Positions 18,332 through 26,885 of a stretch of 64,000 nucleotides of DNA are shown piece by piece. Position 1 is the first letter of the stretch. Each line of letters opens with the position of its first letter. The position numbers and the translations under genes were made by a program. The notes beneath the pieces were generated by a model. It searched no databases and was not told the DNA's origin. It saw only the letters and a program-made list of their open reading frames with translations. This DNA is from an uncultured Flavobacteriales bacterium (GTDB lineage: Bacteria > Bacteroidota > Bacteroidia > Flavobacteriales_D > Parvicellaceae). The DNA is taken from assembly GCA_943787535.1 (NCBI GenBank), contig CALSMU010000019.1:1-64000 (forward strand), written 5' to 3'.

Positions 18332-20197
18332 ATGAAGGAAACGGATTTTATTAACCAAAATAAAAAAAAGTGGGCACAATTCGAACGAATGTCCAAACAA
18401 AATCAGAGCGATCCTGATGAATTGAGTGATTTGTTTATTGAAATAACAGATGATTTGGCTTATGCTAGAACTCATTATTCCAAAAGATCGGTAAAAGTTT
18501 ACTTAAACTCGCTGGCGCAAAAATCATTTCACGGGATTTATAAAAACAAACGCACGCCTTTTAGTGCGTTTATTCAGTTTTGGACGACCAGCCTTCCTTT
18601 AGAAATGTACAGAATCCGCAAAGCGCTGCTTGCGTCATTTGTCGTTTTTGCTGTTGGAATGCTGATAGGCATGGTTTCTACAATGGATGACCCTGATTTC
18701 TTGGGGGCGGTAATAGGCTACGAATATGTTCATATGACTGAGCAAAACATTGTCAATGGAGAACCAATGAGCGTATATGGAAATAACGGAGGGGAGATGT
18801 ATTCTTTTATTTCTATTGCCCAAAACAATTTAAGGGTTACCCTTATGGCTTTTGTTTTGGGAATATTTTTCTCTGTAGGCTCTGCTATATATATGTTTTT
18901 TAATGGAATAATGGTTGGGGCTTTTCAATGGTTTTTTAAGGTAAGAGGGCTTTTGCTTACCTCTTTTTTAACTATTTGGGTTCATGGCGCTTTCGAAATA
19001 TCTGGGATAGTAATTGCTGGTGCTGCTGGTATTACGCTTGGAAATGGTTTTATGTTTCCAGGAACATTAACCCGAATGCAATCTTTATCGATTGCTGCAA
19101 AAAGAGGAATAAAGGTAATTATTGGGTTATTCCCTGTTATACTTTTTGCTGCTTTTATTGAGGGTTTCGCTTCGCGTCATACTGAGTGGCCAGACTTCAT
19201 AAAGGGCGGGATCATCTTTTTAAGTTTCACAATTATGGTTTTCTACTTTGTTGTATACCCTTACATTGTTGCTAATAAGCGTAATTTCAATGGTAGGGTC
19301 ACTGAAAAACCAACTTTCGTTGAAAAGAAAACTTTTGAGCTGTATAAGGTCCGTGGCGTAGGAGGGGTTTTCACAGATACGTTTGTCTTTTATCGGAAGT
19401 TCTTTCACTATTTCTCTAAAATTTATTGGTTCATTTTTCCTGCAACAATAATATATATTGCTTGGTTTTTTTATCAGTATCCCTATGGAGGCACAATTAA
19501 TAATTGGTATGAAAACATGTCCATCGCTTTTAGTATAGGCAACAGTGCTTTTCGTTGGGAGACTTTTAGTGTGCTTACTTTTCTTTTTTCTTTAAACGTC
19601 ACAAGCATCTTTTTTTCTTTTACAATAGCTAAGAGGCAAGAAAAACCCATCAACTTTACAAAAGCCTTTTTTACTTATACATTAAAAAACCTTTGGAGGG
19701 TTGTGCCAATAATTGGCGGAGCGCTGTTGCTGGCACAAGTCGATATTTGGTTAATTTTTTTGGCTTGTTTTATAATGCCTTTAGTATTGTCTTTGAGTTT
19801 TCCTGGTGCTTTTGAAAATAGAACACTATTTATAGGAATTGGGCGTGGTTTGTCAATTGGAACAAGAGGGTGGGCTTCCGGACTTGGTGTTTTTTTTGTA
19901 TTCCTTTTTATTCTAGGGTTAATTTTCTTTTTTGCTGTTGGACCTGTTCAGGACTTAATAATAATGGTTTTGGACTGGTTCCTAATTTCAACAACGGACG
20001 ACTATTTTCTAATCATGAACATTGTCGAAGCTTGTCTTTATATGTTGATAGCCCATTTCATAGTTCCTATATTTTTTATTGCATTTAACGTTCTTTACTT
20101 GAGCACGGTTGAGAAGGAAGAAGCTTATGGTTTGTTTGAAAAGCTAAAGCGTTTTGGGAAGGGAAGTAAAATACACGAAGATGAAGGAGTTTTTTAA
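18332..20197 (+). CDS. SpoIIM-like (stage II sporulation protein M family) membrane protein, extended
   Basis: A 621-aa polytopic membrane protein. The N-terminal 80 residues are soluble (KKKWAQFERMSKQNQSDPDE, DDLAYARTHYSKRSVKVYLN), as in Bacteroidota SpoIIM-like proteins. Residues 90-320 hold the SpoIIM-like helices with SFISIAQNNLRVTLMAFVLG and TSFLTIWVHGAFEISGIVIA. The second half adds another helical bundle from about 355 to 600, so the protein is roughly twice the size of the basic domain. This is not evidence for sporulation; Bacteroidota use the domain in an unassigned envelope system. It is the first gene of the operon continuing with the DUF4129-like gene 3 bp downstream. Confidence 0.85.
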   Translation: MKETDFINQNKKKWAQFERMSKQNQSDPDELSDLFIEITDDLAYARTHYSKRSVKVYLNSLAQKSFHGIYKNKRTPFSAFIQFWTTSLPLEMYRIRKALLASFVVFAVGMLIGMVSTMDDPDFLGAVIGYEYVHMTEQNIVNGEPMSVYGNNGGEMYSFISIAQNNLRVTLMAFVLGIFFSVGSAIYMFFNGIMVGAFQWFFKVRGLLLTSFLTIWVHGAFEISGIVIAGAAGITLGNGFMFPGTLTRMQSLSIAAKRGIKVIIGLFPVILFAAFIEGFASRHTEWPDFIKGGIIFLSFTIMVFYFVVYPYIVANKRNFNGRVTEKPTFVEKKTFELYKVRGVGGVFTDTFVFYRKFFHYFSKIYWFIFPATIIYIAWFFYQYPYGGTINNWYENMSIAFSIGNSAFRWETFSVLTFLFSLNVTSIFFSFTIAKRQEKPINFTKAFFTYTLKNLWRVVPIIGGALLLAQVDIWLIFLACFIMPLVLSLSFPGAFENRTLFIGIGRGLSIGTRGWASGLGVFFVFLFILGLIFFFAVGPVQDLIIMVLDWFLISTTDDYFLIMNIVEACLYMLIAHFIVPIFFIAFNVLYLSTVEKEEAYGLFEKLKRFGKGSKIHEDEGVF

Positions 20198-20200
20198 AAG

Positions 20201-21121
20201 ATGAGGCGGTTTATTATACATAACATTCTCCTTTCAGTTTTGAGCTGTCTTACACAAGTATCTGCGCAAGAACCTTCTGCGCAAAACAATTATGTAAATT
20301 CTGCACAAGAAAAATATAGCTTTCATAAAAAGAAGTGGAGTAGCCTAAAGGATCGTGTCATTAACGAATCTGGAGGAGCTTATAGCTCGGATAACGGGGG
20401 GGGTGAAGGTAGTTATTATAATTACGACAACGAAGACTACGACGGCAAGTATAGCGAGTACAAAAATGACGACGACCAATACGCTTATGAGGAGGATCAG
20501 GCTTATTCTGAGGGGGGTGGGTTAGAAGACAAAGGCGATGGAGGGGCAAATTACCACCCGAAAGAGGACAATGCGGAATACGGACAACAAGGTTACCATC
20601 CTAAAGAAAAAAAGTTTCAGCGGACCAATCGAAACAATAATAGTGTTTCGCCTGGAGGCGGCATGGGGTTTCTTCAATATGTCTTATTTGGGATATTAGC
20701 AATTTTACTTGGCTTCCTAGTTTATCAGCTGTTTATTAAAACCTCTTTTAACGACAAGGGACTAAAGGTTGTTGATGATTTTGAAGAACTGACTCCAACT
20801 CAAATACCAAAATCCGAACTGGAGCTTCTGTTAGAAAAAGCATTGGCTAACGATGATTTTAGAGGGGCAATTAGGCTCTATTTTATTTTTATTATTAAAG
20901 ACTTGTGTGAGAAAGGGTGGATAAGGTGGGAAAAGAAAAAAACCAACTTTTCATACTTAATCGAAATGAGAGGTAAGCCTCAATACGAATCGTTTAATGA
21001 CGTTGTGTCGATTTATGAATTGGTGTGGTATGGAAATTACAGTGTAAAAAAAGAAGATTTTAATTCTTTAGAGCCGAGGTTTAAAGGTTTGTTAAACAAT
21101 TTAAATTCTGGAAGTAAGTAG
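20201..21121 (+). CDS. DUF4129-like single-pass membrane protein
   Basis: A 306-aa protein with an N-terminal signal peptide (LLSVLSCLTQVSAQ), then about 130 residues of low-complexity Tyr/Asp/Glu/Gly sequence (for example NYDNEDYDGKYSEYKNDDD), a membrane helix at about 156-178 (LQYVLFGILAILLGFLVYQL) and a C-terminal cytosolic domain. That domain (LELLLEKALANDDFRGAIRL, YFIFIIKDLCEKGWIRW, YELVWYGNYSV) matches the DUF4129 pattern. The acidic extracytoplasmic segment is unusual and may bind cations or a cell-wall partner (inference). It sits 3 bp after the SpoIIM-like gene and 2 bp before the DUF4350-like gene, so translation is probably coupled. Confidence 0.8.
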   Translation: MRRFIIHNILLSVLSCLTQVSAQEPSAQNNYVNSAQEKYSFHKKKWSSLKDRVINESGGAYSSDNGGGEGSYYNYDNEDYDGKYSEYKNDDDQYAYEEDQAYSEGGGLEDKGDGGANYHPKEDNAEYGQQGYHPKEKKFQRTNRNNNSVSPGGGMGFLQYVLFGILAILLGFLVYQLFIKTSFNDKGLKVVDDFEELTPTQIPKSELELLLEKALANDDFRGAIRLYFIFIIKDLCEKGWIRWEKKKTNFSYLIEMRGKPQYESFNDVVSIYELVWYGNYSVKKEDFNSLEPRFKGLLNNLNSGSK

Positions 21122-21123
21122 TT

Positions 21124-22452
21124 GTGGGGTTGTCTAAAAAATATTTGATTTTAGGAGGTGCATTAGTAGTGGTGTTGGTGTTGGTTTATTTCTTAGGAGG
21201 GGGTTATCAATCAAATTCAAGTATAAAAAAGACTTTTGAGCGTTCTCAGGCTGATTCCTTGACAATAAAAAAGCCCATTAATCCAGCGGGAACTTTTTTA
21301 CTGTATCACCTATTAAAAAACCACAAAAACACCTCTTCTCTTCAAAAAATACAAACCACTCAGGACGTCTCTCTTTCGGAATTGTTGCCAAAAGAACGAA
21401 AAAATGACTGTAACAACATATACTTTACTATTGCAGAAAGCGTGAATTTAAACGAAAGCGATAGTGATTGGTTGTTAAGGTTTGTTGAAGCAGGAAATTG
21501 CGCGTTTATAGCGTGTGAAAGTTTGTCAAACAAAGTTCGATCTGCTATTTCGGATAACTCATATTTTAGATTTAACTCGTATTATGACACTTCTTTTGTA
21601 TTAAACTTTTATCACCCCAAACTCTTGCAAGAAACCCCTGTTGAAATCAAAAATTCGGAACTGAACAGTCACCGTCTCCCAAGATATAAAAACTGGAAGT
21701 ATTTTCTAGACACTGAATTGGGAGGAGGGTTTGTGCGAATAGCGTATAACAGCAATAAGGATTACCCTATATGTATCCGTTTACAATATGGTAAAGGTGT
21801 CTTTATTATTCACTCAACACCTTCTGCTTTTTCGAATTACAACATGTTTAACACAGGGGGGAAATACCACGCTGAAGCAGTTTTTTCTCATTTGCCAAAA
21901 GGAAATATATATTGGCACCATGACTTTGGAAAATATTCGCCTTATAGGGGTGTTCCGCAGCCGACATATTCTAAGCAGGGTAGTTCGAATGAAGTAAACT
22001 ATCCAAAATCAAGCCCTTTGCAATATATAATGAGGGTGCCCACCTTGTTTACTGCTCTAATCTTATTAATTGTTGGAGTTTTATTGTACATGATATTTCA
22101 AAGTAAAAGAAGGCAGCGAATCATTCCAGCAATAGAATCTAATGAAAACTCTAGCGTAGAGTTTGTACAAACAGTAAGCAGATTATACTTTCAGCAAAAA
22201 AGACACGACAAATTAATTAAGCATAAGGAATTAATTTTCTTATCTTTTTTACGACAACACTACTATATTTCTTCTCCAAAAACTACACCTGGTTTTATTA
22301 CTAAAGTTGCTCAAAAGTCGGGCGTCGGAGAAAAACATGTAAAAGATATTTTCACCACTCTTAAGAAAGGAAAGGAGAGTAAGAATATTTCGGAAAGAGA
22401 ACTAATAAGCCTATATAATAAACTTGAGTATTTTTATAAAAATTGCCACTAA
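21124..22452 (+). CDS. DUF4350-like membrane protein
   Basis: A 442-aa protein whose start is GTG at 21124-21126, two bases after the preceding stop. Residues 5-25 form a signal-anchor helix (YLILGGALVVVLVLVYFLGG). A large extracytoplasmic domain follows, opening with NPAGTFLLYHLLKNHKNTSS, which fits the GATase-like fold seen in DUF4350. A second helix is at about 304-325 (TLFTALILLIVGVLLYMIF), and the C-terminal 115 residues are cytosolic and helical (VQTVSRLYFQQKRHDKLIKH). Proteins of this type sit beside MoxR and DUF58 genes in many bacteria. Function is not established. The family call rests on the GTFLLYHLL region and gene order. Confidence 0.75.
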   Translation: MGLSKKYLILGGALVVVLVLVYFLGGGYQSNSSIKKTFERSQADSLTIKKPINPAGTFLLYHLLKNHKNTSSLQKIQTTQDVSLSELLPKERKNDCNNIYFTIAESVNLNESDSDWLLRFVEAGNCAFIACESLSNKVRSAISDNSYFRFNSYYDTSFVLNFYHPKLLQETPVEIKNSELNSHRLPRYKNWKYFLDTELGGGFVRIAYNSNKDYPICIRLQYGKGVFIIHSTPSAFSNYNMFNTGGKYHAEAVFSHLPKGNIYWHHDFGKYSPYRGVPQPTYSKQGSSNEVNYPKSSPLQYIMRVPTLFTALILLIVGVLLYMIFQSKRRQRIIPAIESNENSSVEFVQTVSRLYFQQKRHDKLIKHKELIFLSFLRQHYYISSPKTTPGFITKVAQKSGVGEKHVKDIFTTLKKGKESKNISERELISLYNKLEYFYKNCH

Positions 22453-22462
22453 ACAAATAACT

Positions 22463-23545
22463 ATGGAAGACAATAATAACAAGCCTGAAAAAGATGAAAG
22501 CGCATTCGAAGACCCTATAAAAAAGGCTTTAAGTGCCTCCGAAACCCCTTTAGGTGCTATACCTCCTGTTCGACCGAGCGAGTTTGGCTCACCAAGAGTT
22601 GATTTATCTTTGTTAAACTCCAAGGTTGAGGCGGTTAGAATAGAGATTGGAAAGTATCTTGTTGGGCAAAACGAGATGGTTGATTTGTTATTGATTGGTT
22701 TGTTTTGCAGAGGACATGTTTTACTAGAGGGCGTTCCTGGTGTTGCAAAAACGCTAACCGCGAAGGTGTTGTCTAAAACGTTATCGGTTGATTTTTCTAG
22801 AATCCAGTTTACTCCAGATTTAATGCCTTCTGACATCATCGGAACGTCAGTATACAATTTAAAGTCGGGCGAATTCTTATTTAAAAAGGGGCCTATCTTT
22901 ACGAACATCGTTCTTATAGATGAAATTAATAGGGCTCCTGCAAAAACTCAAGCAGCATTATTCGAGGTAATGGAAGAAAGACAGATTACTTATGATGGTG
23001 TGCAATACGGCTTTGATTTTCCATTTTTAGTAATCGCAACGCAAAACCCAATTGAACAAGAAGGTACTTATAGGCTTCCAGAAGCTCAATTGGATCGTTT
23101 TATTTTTAAGGTTAACCTGCATTACCCAACCCTCGAAGAGGAAAAAGAAATATTAATTCGATTTAGAAACAAACACGACATAGATTTAGAAAACGTTCAG
23201 AGCTTGTTTTCAAAAAACGAGTTGAAAACGATACAAAACTCGATAGAACGGGTTACATTAGACGACTCTTTAGTAGTGTATATTGCAAACATTACCCATG
23301 AAACAAGGTCTCATGGTAAGCTCTACCTGGGTGGTTCTCCACGCGCCTCCCTCTCTATGATGAAAACGGCAAAAGCTATTGCTGCTATGAGGGGAAGGGA
23401 TTTTGTTATTCCAGATGACGTACAATTCGTAGCTTTTCATGTGTTAAACCATAGAATTATCTTAACCCCTGAAGCTGAAATGGAGGGAATGGACGCTTCA
23501 ATAATTATTCAAGAAATAATTCAAAAAGTAGAGGTCCCTAGATAA
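22463..23545 (+). CDS. MoxR-family AAA+ ATPase
   Basis: A 360-aa cytoplasmic ATPase. I start it at ATG 22463 (MEDNNNKPEKDE); a longer version would need a TTG inside the previous gene. Walker A is GVPGVAKT at residues 90-97, Walker B is LIDEIN with Asp153 and Glu154, and the sensor region reads FLVIATQNPIEQEGTYRLPE. MoxR ATPases act as chaperone-like partners of VWA or DUF58 proteins, and such a partner follows 7 bp downstream. Together with the SpoIIM-, DUF4129- and DUF4350-like genes upstream this makes a membrane-linked ATPase cluster whose client is unknown. Confidence 0.95.
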   Translation: MEDNNNKPEKDESAFEDPIKKALSASETPLGAIPPVRPSEFGSPRVDLSLLNSKVEAVRIEIGKYLVGQNEMVDLLLIGLFCRGHVLLEGVPGVAKTLTAKVLSKTLSVDFSRIQFTPDLMPSDIIGTSVYNLKSGEFLFKKGPIFTNIVLIDEINRAPAKTQAALFEVMEERQITYDGVQYGFDFPFLVIATQNPIEQEGTYRLPEAQLDRFIFKVNLHYPTLEEEKEILIRFRNKHDIDLENVQSLFSKNELKTIQNSIERVTLDDSLVVYIANITHETRSHGKLYLGGSPRASLSMMKTAKAIAAMRGRDFVIPDDVQFVAFHVLNHRIILTPEAEMEGMDASIIIQEIIQKVEVPR

Positions 23546-23552
23546 CTCAACC

Positions 23553-24887
23553 ATGACCACTTTTTTTAAACAGTTATACATTCGCAACACCTTCTTCCTT
23601 TATTGGGTGGTTGTGGTTATGCTCTTTTGTGTGGGTTTTGGCGTGCCTTTTTTGTATCCAATTGCACAGGTTGCTTTTATTGCGTTAATGGCAATAACAA
23701 TGTTAGATTTGTTTATTCTATTCTTCAGTAAGTCAAAGGTTCAGGCAACTAGAGTTGTAAGTACACAGCTTTCCTTAGGGGATAAAAATACTGTTCGAAT
23801 AAAAGTAAGCAGCACTTATAGTATGCCGGTTAGTTTACGGATAATAGACGAGCTGCCCTACCAATTGCAAATTAGGGATTTTGAGGAATGGTTGTTTTTA
23901 AACCCAGGTGAGTCCAAAGAATTTATTTATTTAATTCAACCCAATAAGAGAGGTGTTTATTTGTTTCAAGATATAAACATCTATATCTCCACTATTTTGA
24001 GAGTTGTTGAAAGAGGAATTACAATAAAAGCAAAACAAGAGGTTGCTGTTTATCCTTCTATACTGCAAATGAAGAAATATGAGCTACAGGTCTTTTCTAA
24101 AACGGCAATTTTCCAAGGTATTAAAAAGATTAGGAGAACTGGGAACAACAACGAATTTGAACAAATAAAAACTTATGTTCAAGGTGATGACATTAGGTCG
24201 GTTAATTGGAAAGCAACCAGCAGGAAGGGAGAGTTAATGGTAAACCAATATCAAGACGAGCGTTCTCAACAAGTATATTGTGTAATTGACAAAAGCCGGT
24301 CAATGCGAATGCCTTTTGACAATTTGACGTTGTTAGATCACTCTATTAATAGTGCCTTGTCTCTTTCAAACATTATATTACGTAAAAACGACAAGGTGGG
24401 TGTAGTAACTTTTTCTGATAAGCTTGGTTCTAGATTGCCCGCAGAAAACACCGCAACGCAGCTAAGAAGAATAATAGATGTTCTTTATAGACAAAAAACG
24501 CACTTCATGGAGTCCAACTACGAGCGGTTATATTTTGGACTTAGAAACACTATTAAAGGACGTAGTATGGTTTTGTTGTTTACCAACTTTGAAAGCATGT
24601 ATTCTTTAAAAAGAAACCTTGCTTTATTGCGGAGAATTAATCAACAACATTTATTGGTTGTTGTTTTTTTTGAAAACTCTAAATTAAAAAAGGTGGCGAA
24701 AATGGAAAGTAATCATGTAAAAGACATTTATGTGAAGACTTTGGCGGCAAAATTTGCTTTAGAAAAAGAGTTAATTGCTTTCGAATTGAGAAAATATGGT
24801 ATACAAAGTGTGTTAACTAAACCTGAAAATCTATCTGTAGACACAATCAATAAATACCTGGAGCTAAAATCAAGAGGAATGCTTTAA
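23553..24887 (+). CDS. DUF58 domain protein
   Basis: A 444-aa protein with two N-terminal membrane helices (about 12-60: LYWVVVVMLFCVGFGVPFLY and AQVAFIALMAITMLDLFILF), then a beta-sandwich and a C-terminal VWA-like domain. The DUF58 signature DIRSVNWKATSRKGELMVNQ lies near residue 210, followed by QQVYCVIDKSRSM, a MIDAS-like strand and loop. It is the last gene of the operon and presumably the target or partner of the MoxR ATPase (family knowledge). It is convergent with the DAHP synthase gene, with 18 bp between the stops. Confidence 0.92.
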   Translation: MTTFFKQLYIRNTFFLYWVVVVMLFCVGFGVPFLYPIAQVAFIALMAITMLDLFILFFSKSKVQATRVVSTQLSLGDKNTVRIKVSSTYSMPVSLRIIDELPYQLQIRDFEEWLFLNPGESKEFIYLIQPNKRGVYLFQDINIYISTILRVVERGITIKAKQEVAVYPSILQMKKYELQVFSKTAIFQGIKKIRRTGNNNEFEQIKTYVQGDDIRSVNWKATSRKGELMVNQYQDERSQQVYCVIDKSRSMRMPFDNLTLLDHSINSALSLSNIILRKNDKVGVVTFSDKLGSRLPAENTATQLRRIIDVLYRQKTHFMESNYERLYFGLRNTIKGRSMVLLFTNFESMYSLKRNLALLRRINQQHLLVVVFFENSKLKKVAKMESNHVKDIYVKTLAAKFALEKELIAFELRKYGIQSVLTKPENLSVDTINKYLELKSRGML

Positions 24888-24905
24888 GTTTCAATTTAAA
24901 AAAAT

Positions 24906-25961
24906 TTATTCATTCTTTTTCCTATTTAAAATGTTTGTTTGAATGTTTATTGATTCCTTATGAATTACCTTTAATATTCTTTGAATAAATTCTTCTGAAA
25001 CCCCTACTTCTCTTGCTGTGTTGTTTCTGTCATTAATAATTTTTTTCCACCTGTCCGCCTGCAGAATTGTGATTTCATTCTCTTTTTTGTGATTTCCTAT
25101 TTCTTCTACAATATTCATTCTGTTTGATAATAGGTTAATCATTTCTTCGTCTAAACCATCTATTTTCTTTCGTAAAATATCTAGCTTACTTTTAAGTGTT
25201 TTATCGTTAACCTCTGGTTCACGAACCACAAGTTTAGATAATATTTGTTGCAGCTTTTTCGGTGTTATTTGCTGTTTTGAATCACTCCATGCTTCATCTG
25301 GGTTAAAATGGCTCTCTATCATTAATCCGTCCATTTCTAAATCCAATGCTTTTTGTGCGATTGCCTTAATCATGTTCCGATTGCCTCCTATATGGCTTGG
25401 ATCGCAAATGATTGGTATCTCAGGGAAAATTCTCATAAGCTCTATGGGTATCTCCCATTTTGGAGTATTCCTATAGGCTGATTTTTCAAAACTAGAAAAG
25501 CCTCTGTGAATTGCTTTTATATTATTAATTCCTGCTTGAAAGATGCGTTCTATGGCTCCAACCCATAATTGTAAGTCTGGGTTTACCGGATTTTTTACCA
25601 TAACAGGTATGTCTATTCCTTTCAGCGCATTTGCTATTTCTTGAACAGAAAAAGGGTTCGCCACTGTTCTAGCTCCTATCCAAAGGATGTCAATGTTGTT
25701 TTTTAATGCAAGTTCAACGTGTCTAGTGTTCGCTACCTCTGTTGTTACGGGAAGATTGACTGCATCACCTGTTTCTTTTAACCATTGTAATCCTGTTTCA
25801 CCAATGCCCTCAAAAAAGTTGGGGCGAGTTCGAGGTTTCCATATTCCTGCTCTTAAACAATCAATTGAGTCATGCTTAACTAATTGTTTAGCAGTCTTTA
25901 ATAATTGTTCTTTCGTCTCTGCACTGCAGGGCCCACTAATTATATATGGTCTTTTCTTCAC
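24906..25961 (-). CDS. Bifunctional DAHP synthase / chorismate mutase
   Basis: A 351-aa fusion for aromatic amino-acid synthesis. Residues 1-250 are a type I-beta DAHP synthase (YIISGPCSAETKEQLLKTA, LRAGIWKPRTRPNFFEG, MVKNPVNPDLQLWVGA, IICDPSHIGGNR), condensing phosphoenolpyruvate and erythrose 4-phosphate. Residues 262-345 are an AroQ-type chorismate mutase (DILRKKIDGLDEEMINLLSN), converting chorismate to prephenate and often acting as the feedback-control module. The start is GTG at 25959-25961, because the only in-frame codons before it down to the TAA at 25986 include no ATG. It overlaps the 3' end of the upstream gene by 26 bp. Confidence 0.94.
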   Translation of the reverse strand: MKKRPYIISGPCSAETKEQLLKTAKQLVKHDSIDCLRAGIWKPRTRPNFFEGIGETGLQWLKETGDAVNLPVTTEVANTRHVELALKNNIDILWIGARTVANPFSVQEIANALKGIDIPVMVKNPVNPDLQLWVGAIERIFQAGINNIKAIHRGFSSFEKSAYRNTPKWEIPIELMRIFPEIPIICDPSHIGGNRNMIKAIAQKALDLEMDGLMIESHFNPDEAWSDSKQQITPKKLQQILSKLVVREPEVNDKTLKSKLDILRKKIDGLDEEMINLLSNRMNIVEEIGNHKKENEITILQADRWKKIINDRNNTAREVGVSEEFIQRILKVIHKESINIQTNILNRKKNE

Positions 25962-26871
25962 TTGATATTCTTTTCCATTTTTTGATTAAAAACCTTCTAT
26001 ACAAGTCCTTTTTTTTAAGGTTTCCGCCTACCTCATATTCTAAAACAGGTTGCTTTTTCTTTGGATCAACAAACCCCCTAATGGCATACTTTTCTCCCTT
26101 TGTTGTCAACATTAACTTGGTTGATATTGCTAAACTATCTTCTATGCAGCTGCAATCATTCGTGTAACTAAAAGACATCTCTCCTATAGTGTCTTTATTA
26201 ATGTCTGTTAGTTCTATAGATTCAATATTATGACTAGAAAATATATCTAAATCGCAATTTTTTACATAATCAGTAAGTTTTCTTACTAATTTAAACTCAT
26301 TACTTGCTTTTAAAAAGTGATATATATATAAATGCTTGCTATGGTTTATTACATCTATTAGAACCGACCTAAGTATTATGTTTTCTCCTTCTTTATCTAT
26401 CCACTGAAAACCATCAACAACATCTCCCCATATTAATTCTTTATTGTTAAATTTCATATATTCATATGTGAAGAGTTGAAGTAATGCATTTGGACTTGGG
26501 TCATAAACAATTTTCCCCAAAGCAACTTTTTCTTTTTTTACCTCAATATACCAGTTAAATAGCGTTATGGTGTCTTTGTTAAATTTTCCTCTTGTATGAT
26601 TAAAGTCGTCGGGGAAAAGCAACTTTCCAATATTGTTATCATCTACCTCAATTATTTTAACAAATGCTGTTTTTTGATTATACAAAACAAACTTAGCTTT
26701 ATATAATCCACTTTCCCCCCACTTATCTTGAATTGAAAATTCAAAATCTTTAGAAATAATGTATTCCCATGTTTGAGTAAAGCAATTTGGAAAGTAAAAA
26801 AACAAAAAAAGGCTAAAAACACATTTTAATAAAGCGTTTTTAGCCTTTAGTCGTTTTTTAAAAATATACAT
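25936..26871 (-). CDS. Secreted protein, M949_RS01915-like (surface polysaccharide-associated?)
   Basis: A 311-aa protein from ATG 26869-26871. Residues 12-33 form a signal peptide (ALLKCVFSLFLFFYFPNCFT). The C-terminal half holds SIELTDINKDTIGEMSFSYT and TKGEKYAIRGFVDP, a pattern I associate from memory with the M949_RS01915 family that databases tie to surface polysaccharide synthesis; I could not check this. No catalytic motif is evident. It lies 14 bp after the LytTR regulator gene and overlaps the DAHP synthase by 26 bp. A strong terminator-like hairpin lies inside its signal-peptide codons (26804-26844), so its expression may be attenuated relative to the signalling genes upstream. Confidence 0.7.
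   Translation of the reverse strand: MYIFKKRLKAKNALLKCVFSLFLFFYFPNCFTQTWEYIISKDFEFSIQDKWGESGLYKAKFVLYNQKTAFVKIIEVDDNNIGKLLFPDDFNHTRGKFNKDTITLFNWYIEVKKEKVALGKIVYDPSPNALLQLFTYEYMKFNNKELIWGDVVDGFQWIDKEGENIILRSVLIDVINHSKHLYIYHFLKASNEFKLVRKLTDYVKNCDLDIFSSHNIESIELTDINKDTIGEMSFSYTNDCSCIEDSLAISTKLMLTTKGEKYAIRGFVDPKKKQPVLEYEVGGNLKKKDLYRRFLIKKWKRISSEEKTIYN
26804..26844 (-). terminator. Terminator-like hairpin inside a signal-peptide coding region
   Basis: On the minus strand GGCTAAAAAC (26844-26835) pairs perfectly with GTTTTTAGCC (26820-26811) across a 14-base loop and is followed at once by seven T (26810-26804). This is the form of an intrinsic terminator. It lies about 40 bases past the stop of the LytTR gene and within codons 10-23 of the next gene. 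Confidence 0.6.
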
Positions 26872-26885
26872 TTTTCCGTATAAGG

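Noticed and set aside
18332..20197. Evidence of sporulation from the SpoIIM-like gene
   Set aside because: The domain is widespread in non-sporulating Bacteroidota in this same gene order, and no other sporulation gene is present.
22411..22908. Minus-strand 165-codon frame across the start of the MoxR gene
   Set aside because: It is antisense to the MoxR N-terminus and Walker A region, has no domain pattern, and the plus-strand gene is unambiguous.
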